Below, one piece after another: positions 1 through 10,574 of a stretch of 64,000 bases of DNA. The DNA comes from Cherax quadricarinatus (lineage: Eukaryota > Arthropoda > Malacostraca > Decapoda > Parastacidae): contig NC_091298.1 of NCBI RefSeq assembly GCF_038502225.1, positions 32,351,295-32,415,294 on the forward strand, given 5' to 3'. Positions within the stretch are counted from its first letter, which is position 1. Every line of letters starts with the position of its first letter. The notes beneath the pieces were generated by a model. The model did no database searches. It had not been told where the DNA came from and worked only from the letters and a program-made list of their open reading frames with translations. The position numbers and the translations under genes are program-made.

Positions 1-538
<538 letters not shown>

Positions 539-1575
539 CTCACCTAATTGTGATTGCAGGGGTAGAGACTCAGCTCCTGGCCCCGCCTCTTTACTGATCG
601 CTACTAGGTCCTCTCTCTGCTTCCTGAGCTTTGTCATACCTCGTCTTAAAGCTATGTATGGTTGCTACCTCCACTACATCAATTGCTAGGCTATTCCACT
701 TCCTGACGACTCTATGACTGAAGAAATACTTCCTAACATCCCTGTGACTCGTCTGAGTCTTCAGCTTCCAATTGTGACCCTTTGTTTCTGTGTCCCCTCT
801 CTGGAACATCCTGTCTCTGTCCACCTCATCTATTCCATGCAGTATTTTGTATGTCGTTATCATGTCTTCCCTGACCCTCCTGTCCTCCAGTGTCGTCAGT
901 CCGATTTCCCTCAATCTTTCTTCGTAGGACATTCCCCTGAGCTCCGGAACTAGCTTTGTTGCAAACCTTTGTACTTTTTCTAATTTCTTGACGTGCTTGA
1001 CTAGGTGTGGGTTCCAAACTGGAGCTGCATACTCAAGTATGGGCCTGACGTACACAGTGTACAGTGTCTTGAATGATTCCTTACTAAGGTATCGGAACGC
1101 TATTTTCAGGTTTGCCAGGCGCCCATATGCTGCAGCAGTTATCTGGTTGATGTGTGATTCCGGAGACTTGCTCGGTGTTATGGTCACCCCAAGATCTTTC
1201 TCCTTGAGTGAGGTTTGCAGTCTTTTTCCACCTAGTCTATACTCTGTCTGCGGTCTTCTTTGCCCTTCCCCAATCTTCATGACTTTGCATTTGGCAGGGT
1301 TGAATTCGAGAAGCCAGTTGCTGGACCACGTGTCCAGCATGTCCAGGTCTCTTTGTAGTCCTGCCTGATCCTTATCTGATTTAATTCTTCTCATTAACTT
1401 CACATCATCTGCGAACAGGGACACTTCAGAGTCTCTCCCTTCCATCATGTCATTCACATGTACCAGAAATAGCACAGGTCCTAGGACCGACCCCTGTGGA
1501 GCCCCGCTCGTCAGAAGCGCCCACTGTGATACCTCATCACGTACCATGACTCGTTGTTGCCTCCCTGCCAGGTAT
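539..1575 (-). mobile_element. CR1-like LINE, 5'-truncated, RT to 3' end
   Basis: Minus-strand copy running from mid reverse transcriptase to the complete 3' end. The 3' terminus reads CCCCTGCAATCACAATTAGG followed by TGAGTACA and then (AC)n, the shared end of every complete 3' terminus in this family. The 5' junction lies at a short (AC)n stretch (about 1576-1590) attached to the tail of a SINE. Among the better conserved fragments in the window. Confidence 0.88.
591..1547 (-). pseudogene. CR1-like reverse transcriptase, C-terminal 318 codons
   Basis: Uninterrupted reading frame for the palm and thumb of a non-LTR reverse transcriptase, which primes cDNA synthesis at a nicked target. Motif B is GAPQGSVLGPVLFLVHVNDM and motif C is FADDVKLM with both catalytic aspartates; then NPAKCKVMKIG, KEKDLGVTITP, VRPILEYAAPVWNPHL and SYEERLREIGLTTLEDRR. 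The last motif closely parallels vertebrate CR1, which is why I place the family in the CR1 branch of the Jockey/CR1 superfamily. Motif A and everything upstream are lost at the (AC)n junction, so this is a dead-on-arrival 5' truncation even though the frame itself is intact. Confidence 0.88.
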
Positions 1576-1582
1576 TCTGTGT

Positions 1583-1670
1583 GTGTGTGTAAATAAACAG
1601 AAGGGTGAACGAGGGGCTCGAACAGTGGTCCTTATATTGACAGTCCGACACGCTCTACCGTCTTGACTGC
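1583..1670 (-). mobile_element. tRNA-derived SINE head
   Basis: Minus strand reads GGTAGAGCGTGTCGGACTGT and then a B-box-like CTGTTCGAGCCCC, followed by TTCACCCTTCTGTTTATT. The same head, with A box TTAGTCTAGACGG and B box GGTTCGAGCCC, occurs at 42.44 kb. A tRNA-related pol III promoter with an unrelated body is the definition of a tRNA SINE. Its tail carries the (AC)n into which the neighbouring CR1 fragment is joined. Confidence 0.6.
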
Positions 1671-1904
1671 AGAACCCTCCAATACGAAGATTTCAGAACT
1701 AATACTAACAGTTTCATATTCCCTCAGAGGCTTCAACTTTATCTCAGCTGTACTCCTTCCCTCATCCCAGGAGCTTTAACAGTACATTTTTTCTTACCCC
1801 GTCAAGACCACATCGTCTTTGTACTCAAATTTGGTTGTAATAAAAAACTATTAATAAATAAACAGGTTGTACGAGGGGTTCAAATTATGGTCTAATGTTT
1901 AATG
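1671..1904. other. Intervening DNA with partial SINE B-box
   Basis: No convincing gene. Around 1850-1890 a minus-strand TTTGAACCCCTCGTACAACC resembles a second, decayed SINE B box in inverted orientation to the copy at 2.1 kb. Confidence 0.35.
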
Positions 1905-2165
1905 CAACTTAATATGAGACCATTTGCGAAGTAGCTTCGAGGGATGGGGGGGGGGGAAGGGTAAGAATAGATTTACTGTTAAAGGTCCCTGGCGTAGGTA
2001 ACAAGTTCAGTTGGATTACAGTTGGTGCCCCTGATGGAATATAATACAGTAAGCATTTGGTCCGCTTCCTTCCTATTAGAAACCTAAGTAGTTAAAACAG
2101 TAGAGCGTCGGACTGTCAATTTACAGACAGCGGCTCGAGCTCCTAGTCCAGCTTTCTCTTTATTT
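1905..2165 (+). mobile_element. SINE body followed by next SINE head
   Basis: The stretch around 1960-2040 (AGATTTACTGTTAAAGGTCC ... TACAGTTGGTGCCCCTGATG) matches the body at 42.59-42.67 kb. A new tRNA-like head follows (TAGAGCGTCGGACTGTCAAT, then GGCTCGAGCTCC). The SINE is therefore present as head-to-tail units about 270 bp apart, as also seen at 42.44-42.72 kb. Confidence 0.55.
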
Positions 2166-2214
2166 ATTCATTAACATTTGTTTATATCAACAACATTTGA
2201 GTCCACACAAGGTA

Positions 2215-2893
2215 GGGTGGGCCAAAAAGAAAAACTCTCACCATCATTCACTCCATCATCGGCTGTAAAACTGCAACATAACACCCCGTCTTCAGAGTGC
2301 AGGCAATGTATTTACCAGCTCCAGGACTCAGATCTGGCCTCCCGATTTCCCTGAATCCTTTCATAAATATTACCCTTCTCACACTCCAACAACACTTCAA
2401 GTCCTAAAAAGCATTTGTCTCCGCTTGCTCCTATCTAACACTCTGACGCATGCTTGCTGGAAGTCAAAGCCCCTTGCACACAAAACCTTGCCTAGGCCGC
2501 CCAATACCCCGCCTTCCCTCCGCTACAGATTTATACTCTTGAAGTCATTCTATTTTGTTCCAACATCTCTACATGTCCGAACCACCTCAACAATCCCTCC
2601 TCAACAATCCAATCAGCCATCTTGATAATAGTTTTGGTAATCCTGCGCCTCCTCCTAATTTCCAAACTACGAATTCTCTGCATTATATTCACACCACACA
2701 TTGCCATCAGACATGACATCTCCACTGCCTCCAACATTCACCACCCATGTTTCGCACCCATATAAGAGTGCTGGTATAACTATGCTCTCATACATTCCCC
2801 TCTTTGCTTTCATGGACAAAGTTCTGTGTCTCCACTGACTCCTCTTTGCACCACTCACCTTTTTCCCCTCGTCACTTCTATAATTCACCTCAT
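2215..2893 (-). mobile_element. RTE-like LINE, 3' fragment
   Basis: Minus-strand copy of the RTE-like family that dominates 4.6-12.9 kb. It holds the 3' UTR (begins with the reverse complement of GGTGAGAGTTTTTCTTTTTG) and the end of the reverse transcriptase ORF, broken by frameshifts. Readable pieces include LLYGCETWVVNVGG, EMSCLMAMCGVNIMQRIRSL and LLRWFGHVEMLEQNR. The 5' end is truncated near 2893. Confidence 0.82.
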
Positions 2894-3405
2894 GTTGAGT
2901 ACATGAGGAGGAAATAAATATAGAATTATGAGAGCATCACAATATATATAAGCATTCTAAAGGTTTACTCTCTATGGTTGCTCTTGAAGCATTGACAAAT
3001 ATATGATGAATTCGTTCCTTCATCAGAGACTTGAAACAATAAAACTGGACTTCCGAACTAAGCAAATTTTTTTTTAAGTAAACTTTTTTGAAAATGTTTT
3101 TGTTTATATATTGCATACATTTAATGATTTTATGGGTTTCTTAATTCATAATCTGACCCGTGAATTCAATATGAATCTTAATCTACACCGAGTAACCTTG
3201 TCCTTTGAGTCCGGCCTCAGCCCAAACATCCCACTTATATAATCCTAATATTCATGTTGAGTTCGAACTTTTTGTTCGAAAGATCAATGCGAAACATAAT
3301 TACCAAAATATTAATCTTTAGAAATGACAAAAACTGGTTGTTGGGAAAATGTTCAGCTCATTAGTTTGATAACATAAAATATTTCTCAAAAATTCCATGT
3401 ATACT
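2894..3405. other. AT-rich unique DNA, likely intron
   Basis: AT-rich sequence without ORFs or repeats I recognise. It lies just downstream, on the minus strand, of a splice donor at 3411, so it is probably intron sequence of the acetyltransferase-like gene. Confidence 0.4.
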
Positions 3406-3411
3406 TCATAC

Positions 3412-3932
3412 CTCTATATCATTGCTGCATTTGACCATGTTAATAAGATTTGGAGTTTCGGTAGAATAAATATAACTTAGTACTAGGCCGACTAAACGTC
3501 CGGTAGTATCCCTGGCGCCCATCGACAGCGCCGACGTCAAGCAGTTGTGAATATACTCCTCGTCCATTTTCGTTGTGGGGCTCAAACCAACACTCATTCT
3601 CTTAAATAGAGATAACAATAAAAATTAATTATATATTTATCAATTACGACACTTGGTACTTAGAAAAACTGGATTTTATTTTGTTTTTACTCTCATTGGA
3701 TATTTATGCATGTCTGTCAAGTTTATGTTTTTTTTTATCTGCACTTTGCTATAAAGAATAAATTTATGAACAGTAGATAAACTGTTTGTATTACTATACT
3801 TTCCCGCGGGTAGAAATGATCGACCAGTAAGCTGGTGACGTCGTCCACGTCCCCTGGTGTCAGGACCACATACTCCAGCTCACTGACCTCACTCAGCTCA
3901 CTGACTTCACTCAGCTCACTGACCTCACTCAT
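3412..3932 (-). CDS. Arylalkylamine N-acetyltransferase-like (GNAT) gene, first two exons, partial
   Basis: Two minus-strand exons: 3795-3932 and 3412-3600. Exon 1 starts at ATG 3932-3930, encodes an SELSEV tandem stretch, then VDDVTSLLVDHFYPRE, and ends at donor ATA|GTAATA. The intron (3794-3601) ends in TCTATTTAAG. Exon 2 reads RMSVGLSPTTKMDEEYIHNC ... GARDTTGRLVGLVLSYI and ends at donor GAG|GTATGA. The spliced frame (phase 0) follows the N-terminal pattern of insect-type arylalkylamine/dopamine N-acetyltransferases: an F-x-x-E helix end, a -GL- turn, an acidic E-x(n)-L helix and the first beta strand G-x-LVG-x. These enzymes acetylate dopamine, serotonin and similar amines with acetyl-CoA. 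The acetyl-CoA-binding R/Q-x-x-G-x-G/A exons are not in the window, so gene versus pseudogene is open. Confidence 0.52.
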
Positions 3933-4503
3933 CCTGACCTCAGCCCTGTGCGCGAGAATTTTCAATCTTTACTGACTTGTCTGCAATTGATTCCAGAGAC
4001 AGCTAAAGCTCCCACTACCGGTCATGCTATTTCCTCTTAAATAGGAAATTAAATATTTCAGTGGTTATTATTAAGGACACAGGAAAGCATTGAGTGAATA
4101 ATGAATGATAGTTTCAGAAATTTACTTGCCAACTGACATTTTCTTAACATGGAATCAAATTACGAATAATCCCTAAGTGGAAAACATAAGGAGGCATCAG
4201 TTAATCCCAGTATGGTACAGTATCTGTCATTCTACACACTAACATGGTGAGACATCGTGCTCCAGTGAGCTTATATTCGGTGTGATGAATGTGTTACCAG
4301 TTATCAACACGCACTTTGAAAGAATATCACTAAATACATTTATCAGGACAACTCCAGGATTAGTAAGATTTACATCGCTGTTGAAATTTAAGGGAAAATA
4401 TAAATACCGTCATTTCTACTAGAGTGGAAGGCTTTTTTTATAGCATTAACAGAAAGTGAGACAGTTTATATACATTTTCTAGGCTTCAAGGGAAAGTTTT
4501 AGA

Positions 4504-4504
<1 letters not shown>
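3933..4504. other. Unique DNA upstream of acetyltransferase-like gene
   Basis: AT-rich sequence with no ORF or repeat I recognise. It lies 5' of the minus-strand gene and would contain its 5' UTR and promoter if exon 1 is correct; I see no clear TATA box. Confidence 0.35.

Positions 4505-4581
<77 letters not shown>
4505..4581. repeat. (TA)n microsatellite
   Basis: About 77 bp of alternating TA. Its right edge continues into ATAAGATCACAGTAAATAGG, a short module also found at the outer edge of both foldback elements (30.51 and 36.99 kb). Confidence 0.97.
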
Positions 4582-4583
<2 letters not shown>

Positions 4584-4642
4584 AGATCACAGTAAATAGG
4601 TGATACATATAAACATAAATATATTTTACATATATATGTAGT

Positions 4643-6655
4643 GTTAGAGTGTTCAGCAGAAGTTTGTGGTTACAGGAAAGTGGGTGCGGGAGGGAAGAGG
4701 AGCGATTGGTGGAAAGATGATGTAAAGAAAGTAGTAAGGGAGAAAAAGTTAGCATATGAGAAGTTTTTACAAAGTAGAAGTGATGCAAGGAGGGAAGAGT
4801 ATATGGAGAAAAAGAGAGAGGTTAAGAGAGTGGTGAAGCAATGTAAAAAGAGATCAAATGAGAGAGTGGGTGAGATGTTATAAACAAATTTTGTTGAAAA
4901 TAAGAATAAGTTTTGGAGTGAGATTAACAAGTTAAGGAAGCCTAGAGAACAAATGGATTTGTCAGTTAAAAATAGGAGAGGAGAGTTATTAAATGGAGAG
5001 TTAGAGGTATTGGGAAGATGGAGGGAATATTTTGAGGAATTGTTAAATGTTGATGAAGATAGGGAAGCTCTGATTTCGTGTATAGGACAAGGAGGAATAA
5101 CATCTTGTAGGAGTGAGGAAGAGCCAGTTGTGAGTGTGGGGGAAGTTCGTGAGGCAGTAGGTAAAATGAAAGGGGGTAAGGCAGCCGGGATTGATGGGAT
5201 AAAGATAGAAATGTTAAAAGCAGGTGGGGATATAGTTTTGGAGTGGTTGTTGCAATTATTTAATAAATGTATGGAAGAGGGTAAGGTACCTAGGAATTGG
5301 CAGAGAGCATGCATAGTTGCTTTGTATAAAGGCAAAGGGGACAAAAGAGAGTGCAAAAATTATAGAGGGATAAGTCTGTTGAGTATACCAGGTAAAGTGT
5401 ATGGTAGAGTTATTATTGAAAGAATTAAGAGTAAGACGGAGAATAGGATAGCAGATGAACAAGGAGGCTTTAGGAAAGGTAGGGGGTGTGTGGACCAGGT
5501 GTTTACAGTGAAACATATAAGTGAACAGTATTTAGATAAGGCTAAAGAGGTCTTTGTGGCATTTATGGATTTGGAAACGGCGTATGACAGGGTGGATAGG
5601 GGGGCAATGTGGGAGATGTTGCAGGTGTATGGTGTAGAAGGTAGGTTACTGAAACCAGTGAAGAGTTTTTACGAGGATAGTGAGGCTCAAGTTAGAGTAT
5701 GTAGGAAAGAGGGAAATTATTTCCCAGTAAAAGTAGACCTTAGACAAGGATGTGTGATGTTACCGTGATTGTTTAATATATTTATAGATTGGGTTCTAAG
5801 AGAAGTAAATGCGAGGGTCTTGGCAAGAGGCGTGGAGTTAAAAGATAAAGAATCACACATAAAGTGGGAGTTGTCACAGTTGCTCTTTGCTGATGACACT
5901 GTGCTCTTGGGAGATTCTGAAGAGAAGTTGCAGAGATTGGTGGATGAATTTGGTAGGGTGTGCAAAAAAGAAAATTAAAAGTGAATGCAGGAAAGAGTAA
6001 GGTTATGAGGATAACAAAAAGATTAGGTGATGAAAGATTGGATATCAGATTGGAGGGAGAGAGTATGGAGGAGGTGAATGTATTCAGATATTTGGGAGTG
6101 GACGTGTCAGCGGATGGGTCTGTGAAAGATGAGGTGAATCATAGAATTGATGAGGGGAAAAGGGTGAGTGGTGCACTTAGGAGTCTGTGGAGACAAAGAA
6201 CTTTGTCCTTGGAGGCAAAGAGGGGAATGTATGAGAGTATAGTTTTACCAACACTCTTATATGGGTGTGAAGCATAGGTGATGAATGTTGCAGCGAGGAG
6301 AAGGCTGGAGGCAGTGGAGATGTCATGTCTGAGAGCAATGTGTGGTGTGAATATAATGCAGAGAATTCGTAGTTTGGAAGTTAGGAGAAGGTGCAGGATT
6401 ACAAAAACTGTTGTCCAGAGGGCTGAGGAAGGGTTGTTGAGGTGGTTCGGACATTTAGAGAGAATGGAGCGAAACAGAGTGACTTCAAGAGTTTATCAGT
6501 CTGTAGTGGAAGGAAGGCGGGGTAGGGGTCGGCCTAGGAAAGGTTGGAGAGAGCGGGTAAATGAGGTTTTGTGTGCAAGGGGCTTGGACTTCCAGCAGGC
6601 ATGCGTGAGCGTGTTTGATAGGAGTGAATTGAGACAAATGGTTTTTAATACTTGA
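4643..6655 (+). pseudogene. RTE-like reverse transcriptase, broken copy
   Basis: Reverse transcriptase reading frame in pieces. In order: KAAGIDGIKIEML, KNYRGISLLSIPGKVYGRV, GGFRKGRGCVDQVFTVKHI, motif A AFMDLETAYDRVDR, motif B LRQGCVM, motif C LLFADDTVLL, KSKVMRITKRLG, YGCEA and the C-terminal RWFGHLERMERN ... GRRGRGRPRKGW. Breaks visible against the minus-strand copy: a TAA near 4880, a TGA replacing TGG at about 5766-5768, a frameshift near 5975, and a TAG replacing TGG at about 6275-6277. Motif C is intact but the frame cannot be translated through. RG-R-G-RPRKGW tails with an upstream FGHVERM are typical of RTE/BovB-type enzymes. Confidence 0.87.
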
Positions 6656-6905
6656 CGTGCTGTTGGAGTGTGAGCAAAGTAACATTTATGAAGGGGTTCA
6701 GGGAAACCGGCAGGCCGGACTTGAGTCCTGGAGATGGGAAGTACAGTGCCTGCACTCTGAAGGAGGGGTGTTAATGTTGCAGTTTAAAAACTGTAGTGTA
6801 AAGCACCCTTCTGGCAAGACAGTGATGGAGTGAATGATGGTGAAAGTTTTTCTTTTTCGGGCCACCCTGCCTTGGTGGGAATCGGTCAGTGTGATAATAA
6901 TAAAA
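4643..6905 (+). mobile_element. RTE-like LINE, 5'-truncated plus-strand copy
   Basis: Plus-strand copy that starts inside the linker between endonuclease and reverse transcriptase and reaches the 3' terminus. The 3' UTR ends CGGGCCACCCTGCCTTGGTG GGAATCGGTC and a short ATAATAATA/poly-A tail. It meets a second copy tail to tail at about 6905. By eye the two copies are nearly identical across their shared ~2.2 kb. Confidence 0.9.
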
Positions 6906-7162
6906 AAAAAAATGATTTTATTATCACACTGGCCGATTCCCACCAAGGCAGGGTGGCCCGAAAAAGAAAAACTTTCACCATCATTCACTCCATCACTGTC
7001 TTGCCAGAAGGGTGCTTTACACTACAGTTTTTAAACTGCAACATTAACACCCCTCTTTCAGAGTGCAGACACTGTACTTCCCATCTCCAGGACTCAAGTC
7101 CGGCCTGCCGGTTTCCCTGAACCCCTTCATAAATGTTACTTTGCTCACACTCCAACAGCACG

Positions 7163-8249
7163 TCAAGTATTAAAAACCATTTGTCTCCATTCACTCCTAT
7201 CAAACACGCTCACGCATGCCTGCTGGAAGTCCAAGCCCCTCGCACACAAAACCTCATTTACCCCCTCCCTCCAACCTTTCCTAGGCCGACCCCTACCTCG
7301 CCTTCCTTCCACTACAGACTGATACACTCTTGAAGTCACTCTGTTTCGCTCCATTCTCTCTACATGTCCGAACCACCTCAACAACCCTTCCTCAGCCCTC
7401 TGGACAACAGTTTTTGTAATCCCGCACCTCCTCCTAACTTCCAAACTACGAATTCTCTGCATTATATTCACACCACACATTGCCCTCAGACATGACATCT
7501 CCATTGCCTCCAGCCTTCTCCTCGCTGCAACATTCATCACCCATGCTTCACACCCATACAGGAGCATTGGTAAAACTATACTCTCATACATTCCCCTCTT
7601 TGCCTCCAAGGACAAAGTTCTTAGTCTCCACAGACTCCTAAGTGTACCACTCACCCTTTTCCCCTCATCAATTCTATGATTTACCTCATCTTTCATAGAC
7701 CCATCCGCTGACACGTCCACTCCCAAATATCTGAATACATTCACCTCCTCCATACTCTCTCCTTCCAATCTGATATCCAATCTTTCATCACCTAATCTTT
7801 TTGTTATCCTCATAACCTTACTCTTTCCTGCATTCACTTTTAATTTTCTTCTTTTGCACACCCTACAAAATTCATTCACCAATTTCTGCAGCATCTCTTC
7901 AGAATCTCCCAAGAGCACAGTGTCATCAGCAAAGAGCAACTGTGACAACTCCCACTTTATCTTTTAACTCCACGCCTCTTGCCAAGACCCTCGCATTTAC
8001 TTCTCTTACAACCCCATCTATAAATATATTAAACAACCACGGTGACATCACACATCCTTGTCTAAGGCCTACTTTTACTGGGAAATAATTTCCCTCTTTC
8101 CTACATACTCTAACTTGAGCCTCACTATCCTCATAAAAACCCTTCACTGGTTTCAGTAACCTACCTCCTACACCATACACCTGCAACATCTGCCACATTG
8201 CCCCCCTATCCACCCTGTCATACGCCTTTTCCAAATCCATAAATGCCAC
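7163..8249 (-). pseudogene. RTE-like reverse transcriptase, palm to C-terminus
   Basis: Two overlapping frames on the minus strand (7926-8249 and 7163-7948). The first carries motif A AFMDLEKAYDRVDRGAMW and motif B GLRQGCVMSPWLFNIFIDGV; the second carries motif C LLFADDTVLL, KSKVMRITKRLG, the thumb, YGCEAWVMNV and the RGRGRPRKGW tail. The frame changes because 14 nt are missing compared with the plus-strand copy, after ELKDK. The deletion is flanked by a direct repeat ATAAAG. Catalytic aspartates are present in both motifs, so the damage is confined to the deletion and the upstream stop. Confidence 0.87.
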
Positions 8250-8273
8250 AAAGACCTCTTTAGCCTTTTCTAA

Positions 8274-9290
8274 TTACCGCTCACTTATATGTTTCACTGT
8301 AAACACCTGGTCCACACACCCCCTACCTTTCCTAAAGCCTCCTTGTTCATCTGCTATCCTATTCTCCGTCTTACTCTTAATTCTTTCAATAATAACTCTA
8401 CCATACACTTTACCAGGTATACTCAACAGACTTATCCCCCTATAATTTTTGCACTCTCTTTTGTCCCCTTTGCCTTTATACAAAGCAACTATGCATGCTC
8501 TCTGCCAATCCCTACGTGCCTTACCCTCTTCCATACATTTATTAAATAATTGCACCAACCACTCCAAAACTATATCCCCACCTGCTTTCAACATTTCTAT
8601 CTTTATCCCATCAATCCCGGCTGCCTTACCCCCTTTCATTTTACCTACTGCCTCACGAACTTCCCCCACACTCACAATTTGCTCTTCCTCACTCCTACAA
8701 GATGTTATTCCTCCTTGCCCTATACACGAAATCAGAGCTTTCCTATCTTCATCAACATTTAACAATTCCTCAAAATATTCCCTCCATCTTCCCAATACCT
8801 CTAACTCTCCATTTAATAACTCTCTTCTCCTATTTTTAACTGACAAATCCATTTGTTCTTTAGGCTTCCTTAACTTGTTAATCTCACTCCAAAACTTATT
8901 CTTATTTTCAACAAAATTTGTTGATAACATCTCACCCACTCTCTCATTTGCTCTCTTTTTACATTGCTTCACCACTCTCTTAACCTCTCTCTTTTTCTCC
9001 ATATACTCTTCCCTCCTTGCATCACTTCTACTTTGTAAAAACTTCTCACATGCTAACTTTTTCTCCCTTACTACTCTCTTTACATCATCTTTCCACCAAT
9101 CGCTTCTCTTCCCTCCCGCACCCACTTTCCTGCAACCACAAACTTCTGCTGAACACTCTAACACTACATTTTTAAACCTACCCCATACCTCTACGACCCC
9201 ATTGCCTATGCTCTCATTAGCCCATCTATCCTCCAATAGCTCTTTATATCTTACCCTAACTGCCTCCTCTTTTAGTTTATAAACCTTCAC
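8274..9290 (-). pseudogene. RTE-like linker and reverse transcriptase fingers
   Basis: 338-codon open segment between the endonuclease and the palm. It contains a lysine/arginine-rich helical linker (WKDDVKRVVREKKLACEKFL, KKREVKRVVKQCKKR), then KAAGIDGIKIEMLKAGGD, KGKGDKRECKNYRGISLLSI and QGGFRKGRGCVDQVFTVKHI, i.e. the RT0-RT2 region. It is in frame with the endonuclease but separated from it by a TAA at about 9301-9303. It ends at a TAA where the plus copy has TAT (ISEQYLDK versus ISER-stop-LEK). Repairing neither break is supported by this sequence alone; this is one decayed ORF. Confidence 0.85.
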
Positions 9291-9302
9291 CTCTCTCTTC
9301 CC

Positions 9303-10079
9303 TTATGCTTCTATTCTCCTTGAATCCCATCTACCTTTTACTCTCAGTGTAGCTACAACTAGAAAGTGATCTGATATATCTGTGGCCCCTCTATAAACAT
9401 GTACATCCTGAAGTCTACTCAACAGTCTTTTATCTTCCAATACATAATCCAACAAACTACTGTCATTTCGTCCTACATCATATCTTGTATACTTATTTAT
9501 CCTCTTTTTCTTAAAATATGTATTACCTATAACTAAACCCCTTTCTATACAAAGTTCAATCAAAGGGCTCCCATTATCATTTACACCTGGCACCCCAAAC
9601 TTACCTACCACACCCTCTCTAGAAGTTTCTCCTACTTTAGCATTCAGGTCCCCTACCACAATTACTCTCTCACTTGGTTCAAAGGCTCCTATACATTCAC
9701 TTAACATCTCCCAAAATCTCTCTCTCTCCTCTACATTCCTCACTTCTCCAGGTGCATACACGCTTATTATGACCCACTTTTCGCATCCAACCTTTACTTT
9801 AATCCACATAATTCTTGAATTTACACATTCATATTCTCTTCTCTCCTTCCATAAATGATCTTTCAATATTACTGCTACCCCTTCCTTTGCTCTAACTCTC
9901 TCAGATACTCCAGATTTAATCCCATTTATTTCCCCCCACCGAAACTCCCCTACCCCCTTCAGCTTTGTTTCGCTTAGGGCCAGGACATCCAACTTCTTTT
10001 CATTCATAACATCAGCAATCATCTGTTTCTTGTCATCCGCACTACATCCACGCACATTCAAGCATCCCAGTTTTATCAA
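9303..10079 (-). CDS. RTE-like apurinic-type endonuclease domain
   Basis: 258 codons from a plausible start (MIKLGCLNVRG) at 10079. All landmarks of the exonuclease/endonuclease/phosphatase fold are visible: LNVR near residue 7, the catalytic ALSETKL at about 35-41, VIISVYAPG, VVGDLNAKVG, SLLDYVL and the SDHFLVV histidine near residue 240. In RTE elements this domain nicks genomic DNA to prime reverse transcription. It is open from end to end, then stops in frame just before the linker, so it could at most make an isolated endonuclease. Proteins of this type are often labelled craniofacial development protein 2-like in databases. Confidence 0.85.
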   Translation of the reverse strand: MIKLGCLNVRGCSADDKKQMIADVMNEKKLDVLALSETKLKGVGEFRWGEINGIKSGVSERVRAKEGVAVILKDHLWKERREYECVNSRIMWIKVKVGCEKWVIISVYAPGEVRNVEERERFWEMLSECIGAFEPSERVIVVGDLNAKVGETSREGVVGKFGVPGVNDNGSPLIELCIERGLVIGNTYFKKKRINKYTRYDVGRNDSSLLDYVLEDKRLLSRLQDVHVYRGATDISDHFLVVATLRVKGRWDSRRIEA

Positions 10080-10262
10080 GTTTTTCTTCTCTTTTTTAGT
10101 AAATGTCTACAGGAGAAGGGGTTACTAGCCCATTGCTCCCGGCATTTTAGTCGCCTCATACGACACGCATGGCTTACGGAGGAAAGATTCTTTTCCACTT
10201 CCCCATGGACAATAGAAGAAATAAAGAAGAACAAGAGCTATTTAGAAAAAGGAGAAAAACCT
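10080..10262 (-). promoter_or_regulatory. RTE-like 5' UTR with conserved hairpin
   Basis: The minus-strand leader before the endonuclease start. It includes GCATGGCTTACGGAGG on the plus strand and a self-complementary core at about 10112-10142: GGAG pairs with CTCC around an inner GGGG-TTACTAG-CCC. A structured leader would fit the HDV-like ribozymes or internal translation elements known from some RTE families, but I could not derive a ribozyme fold. The outer boundary near the TA-rich 10262 is approximate. Confidence 0.45.
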
Positions 10263-10485
10263 AGATGTATGTATATATATATATATGCATGTGCGTGTCT
10301 GTGAAGTGTGACCAAAGTGTAAGTAGGAGTAGCAAGATATCCCTGTTATCTAGCGTGTTTATGAGACAGAAAAAGAAACCAGCAATCCTACCATCATGCA
10401 AAACAGTTACAGGTTTCTGTTTCACAGTCATCTGGCCGGACGGTAGTACTTCCCTGGGTGGTTGCTGTCTACCAACCTACTACCA

Positions 10486-10569
<84 letters not shown>

Positions 10570-10574
10570 TTTTT
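10263..10574. repeat. Linker with (TA)n microsatellite
   Basis: Short unique stretch 10290-10489 with no recognisable gene, then (TA)n at about 10490-10562. The TA array sits directly at the 5' end of the next RTE copy. Confidence 0.85.

Larger units (their letters stand above)
6906..10262 (-). mobile_element. RTE-like LINE, near full-length minus-strand copy
   Basis: The most complete RTE copy: 5' UTR (10080-10262), apurinic-type endonuclease, reverse transcriptase, and 3' UTR ending at about 6906 against the plus-strand copy. Only three lesions were found in the long ORF, two nonsense codons and one 14-nt deletion. The junction with the plus copy is a TA-rich stretch (TGTGATAATAATAAAA ... 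TTTTATTATCACA), as expected if one copy inserted into the A-rich tail of the other. Confidence 0.9.
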
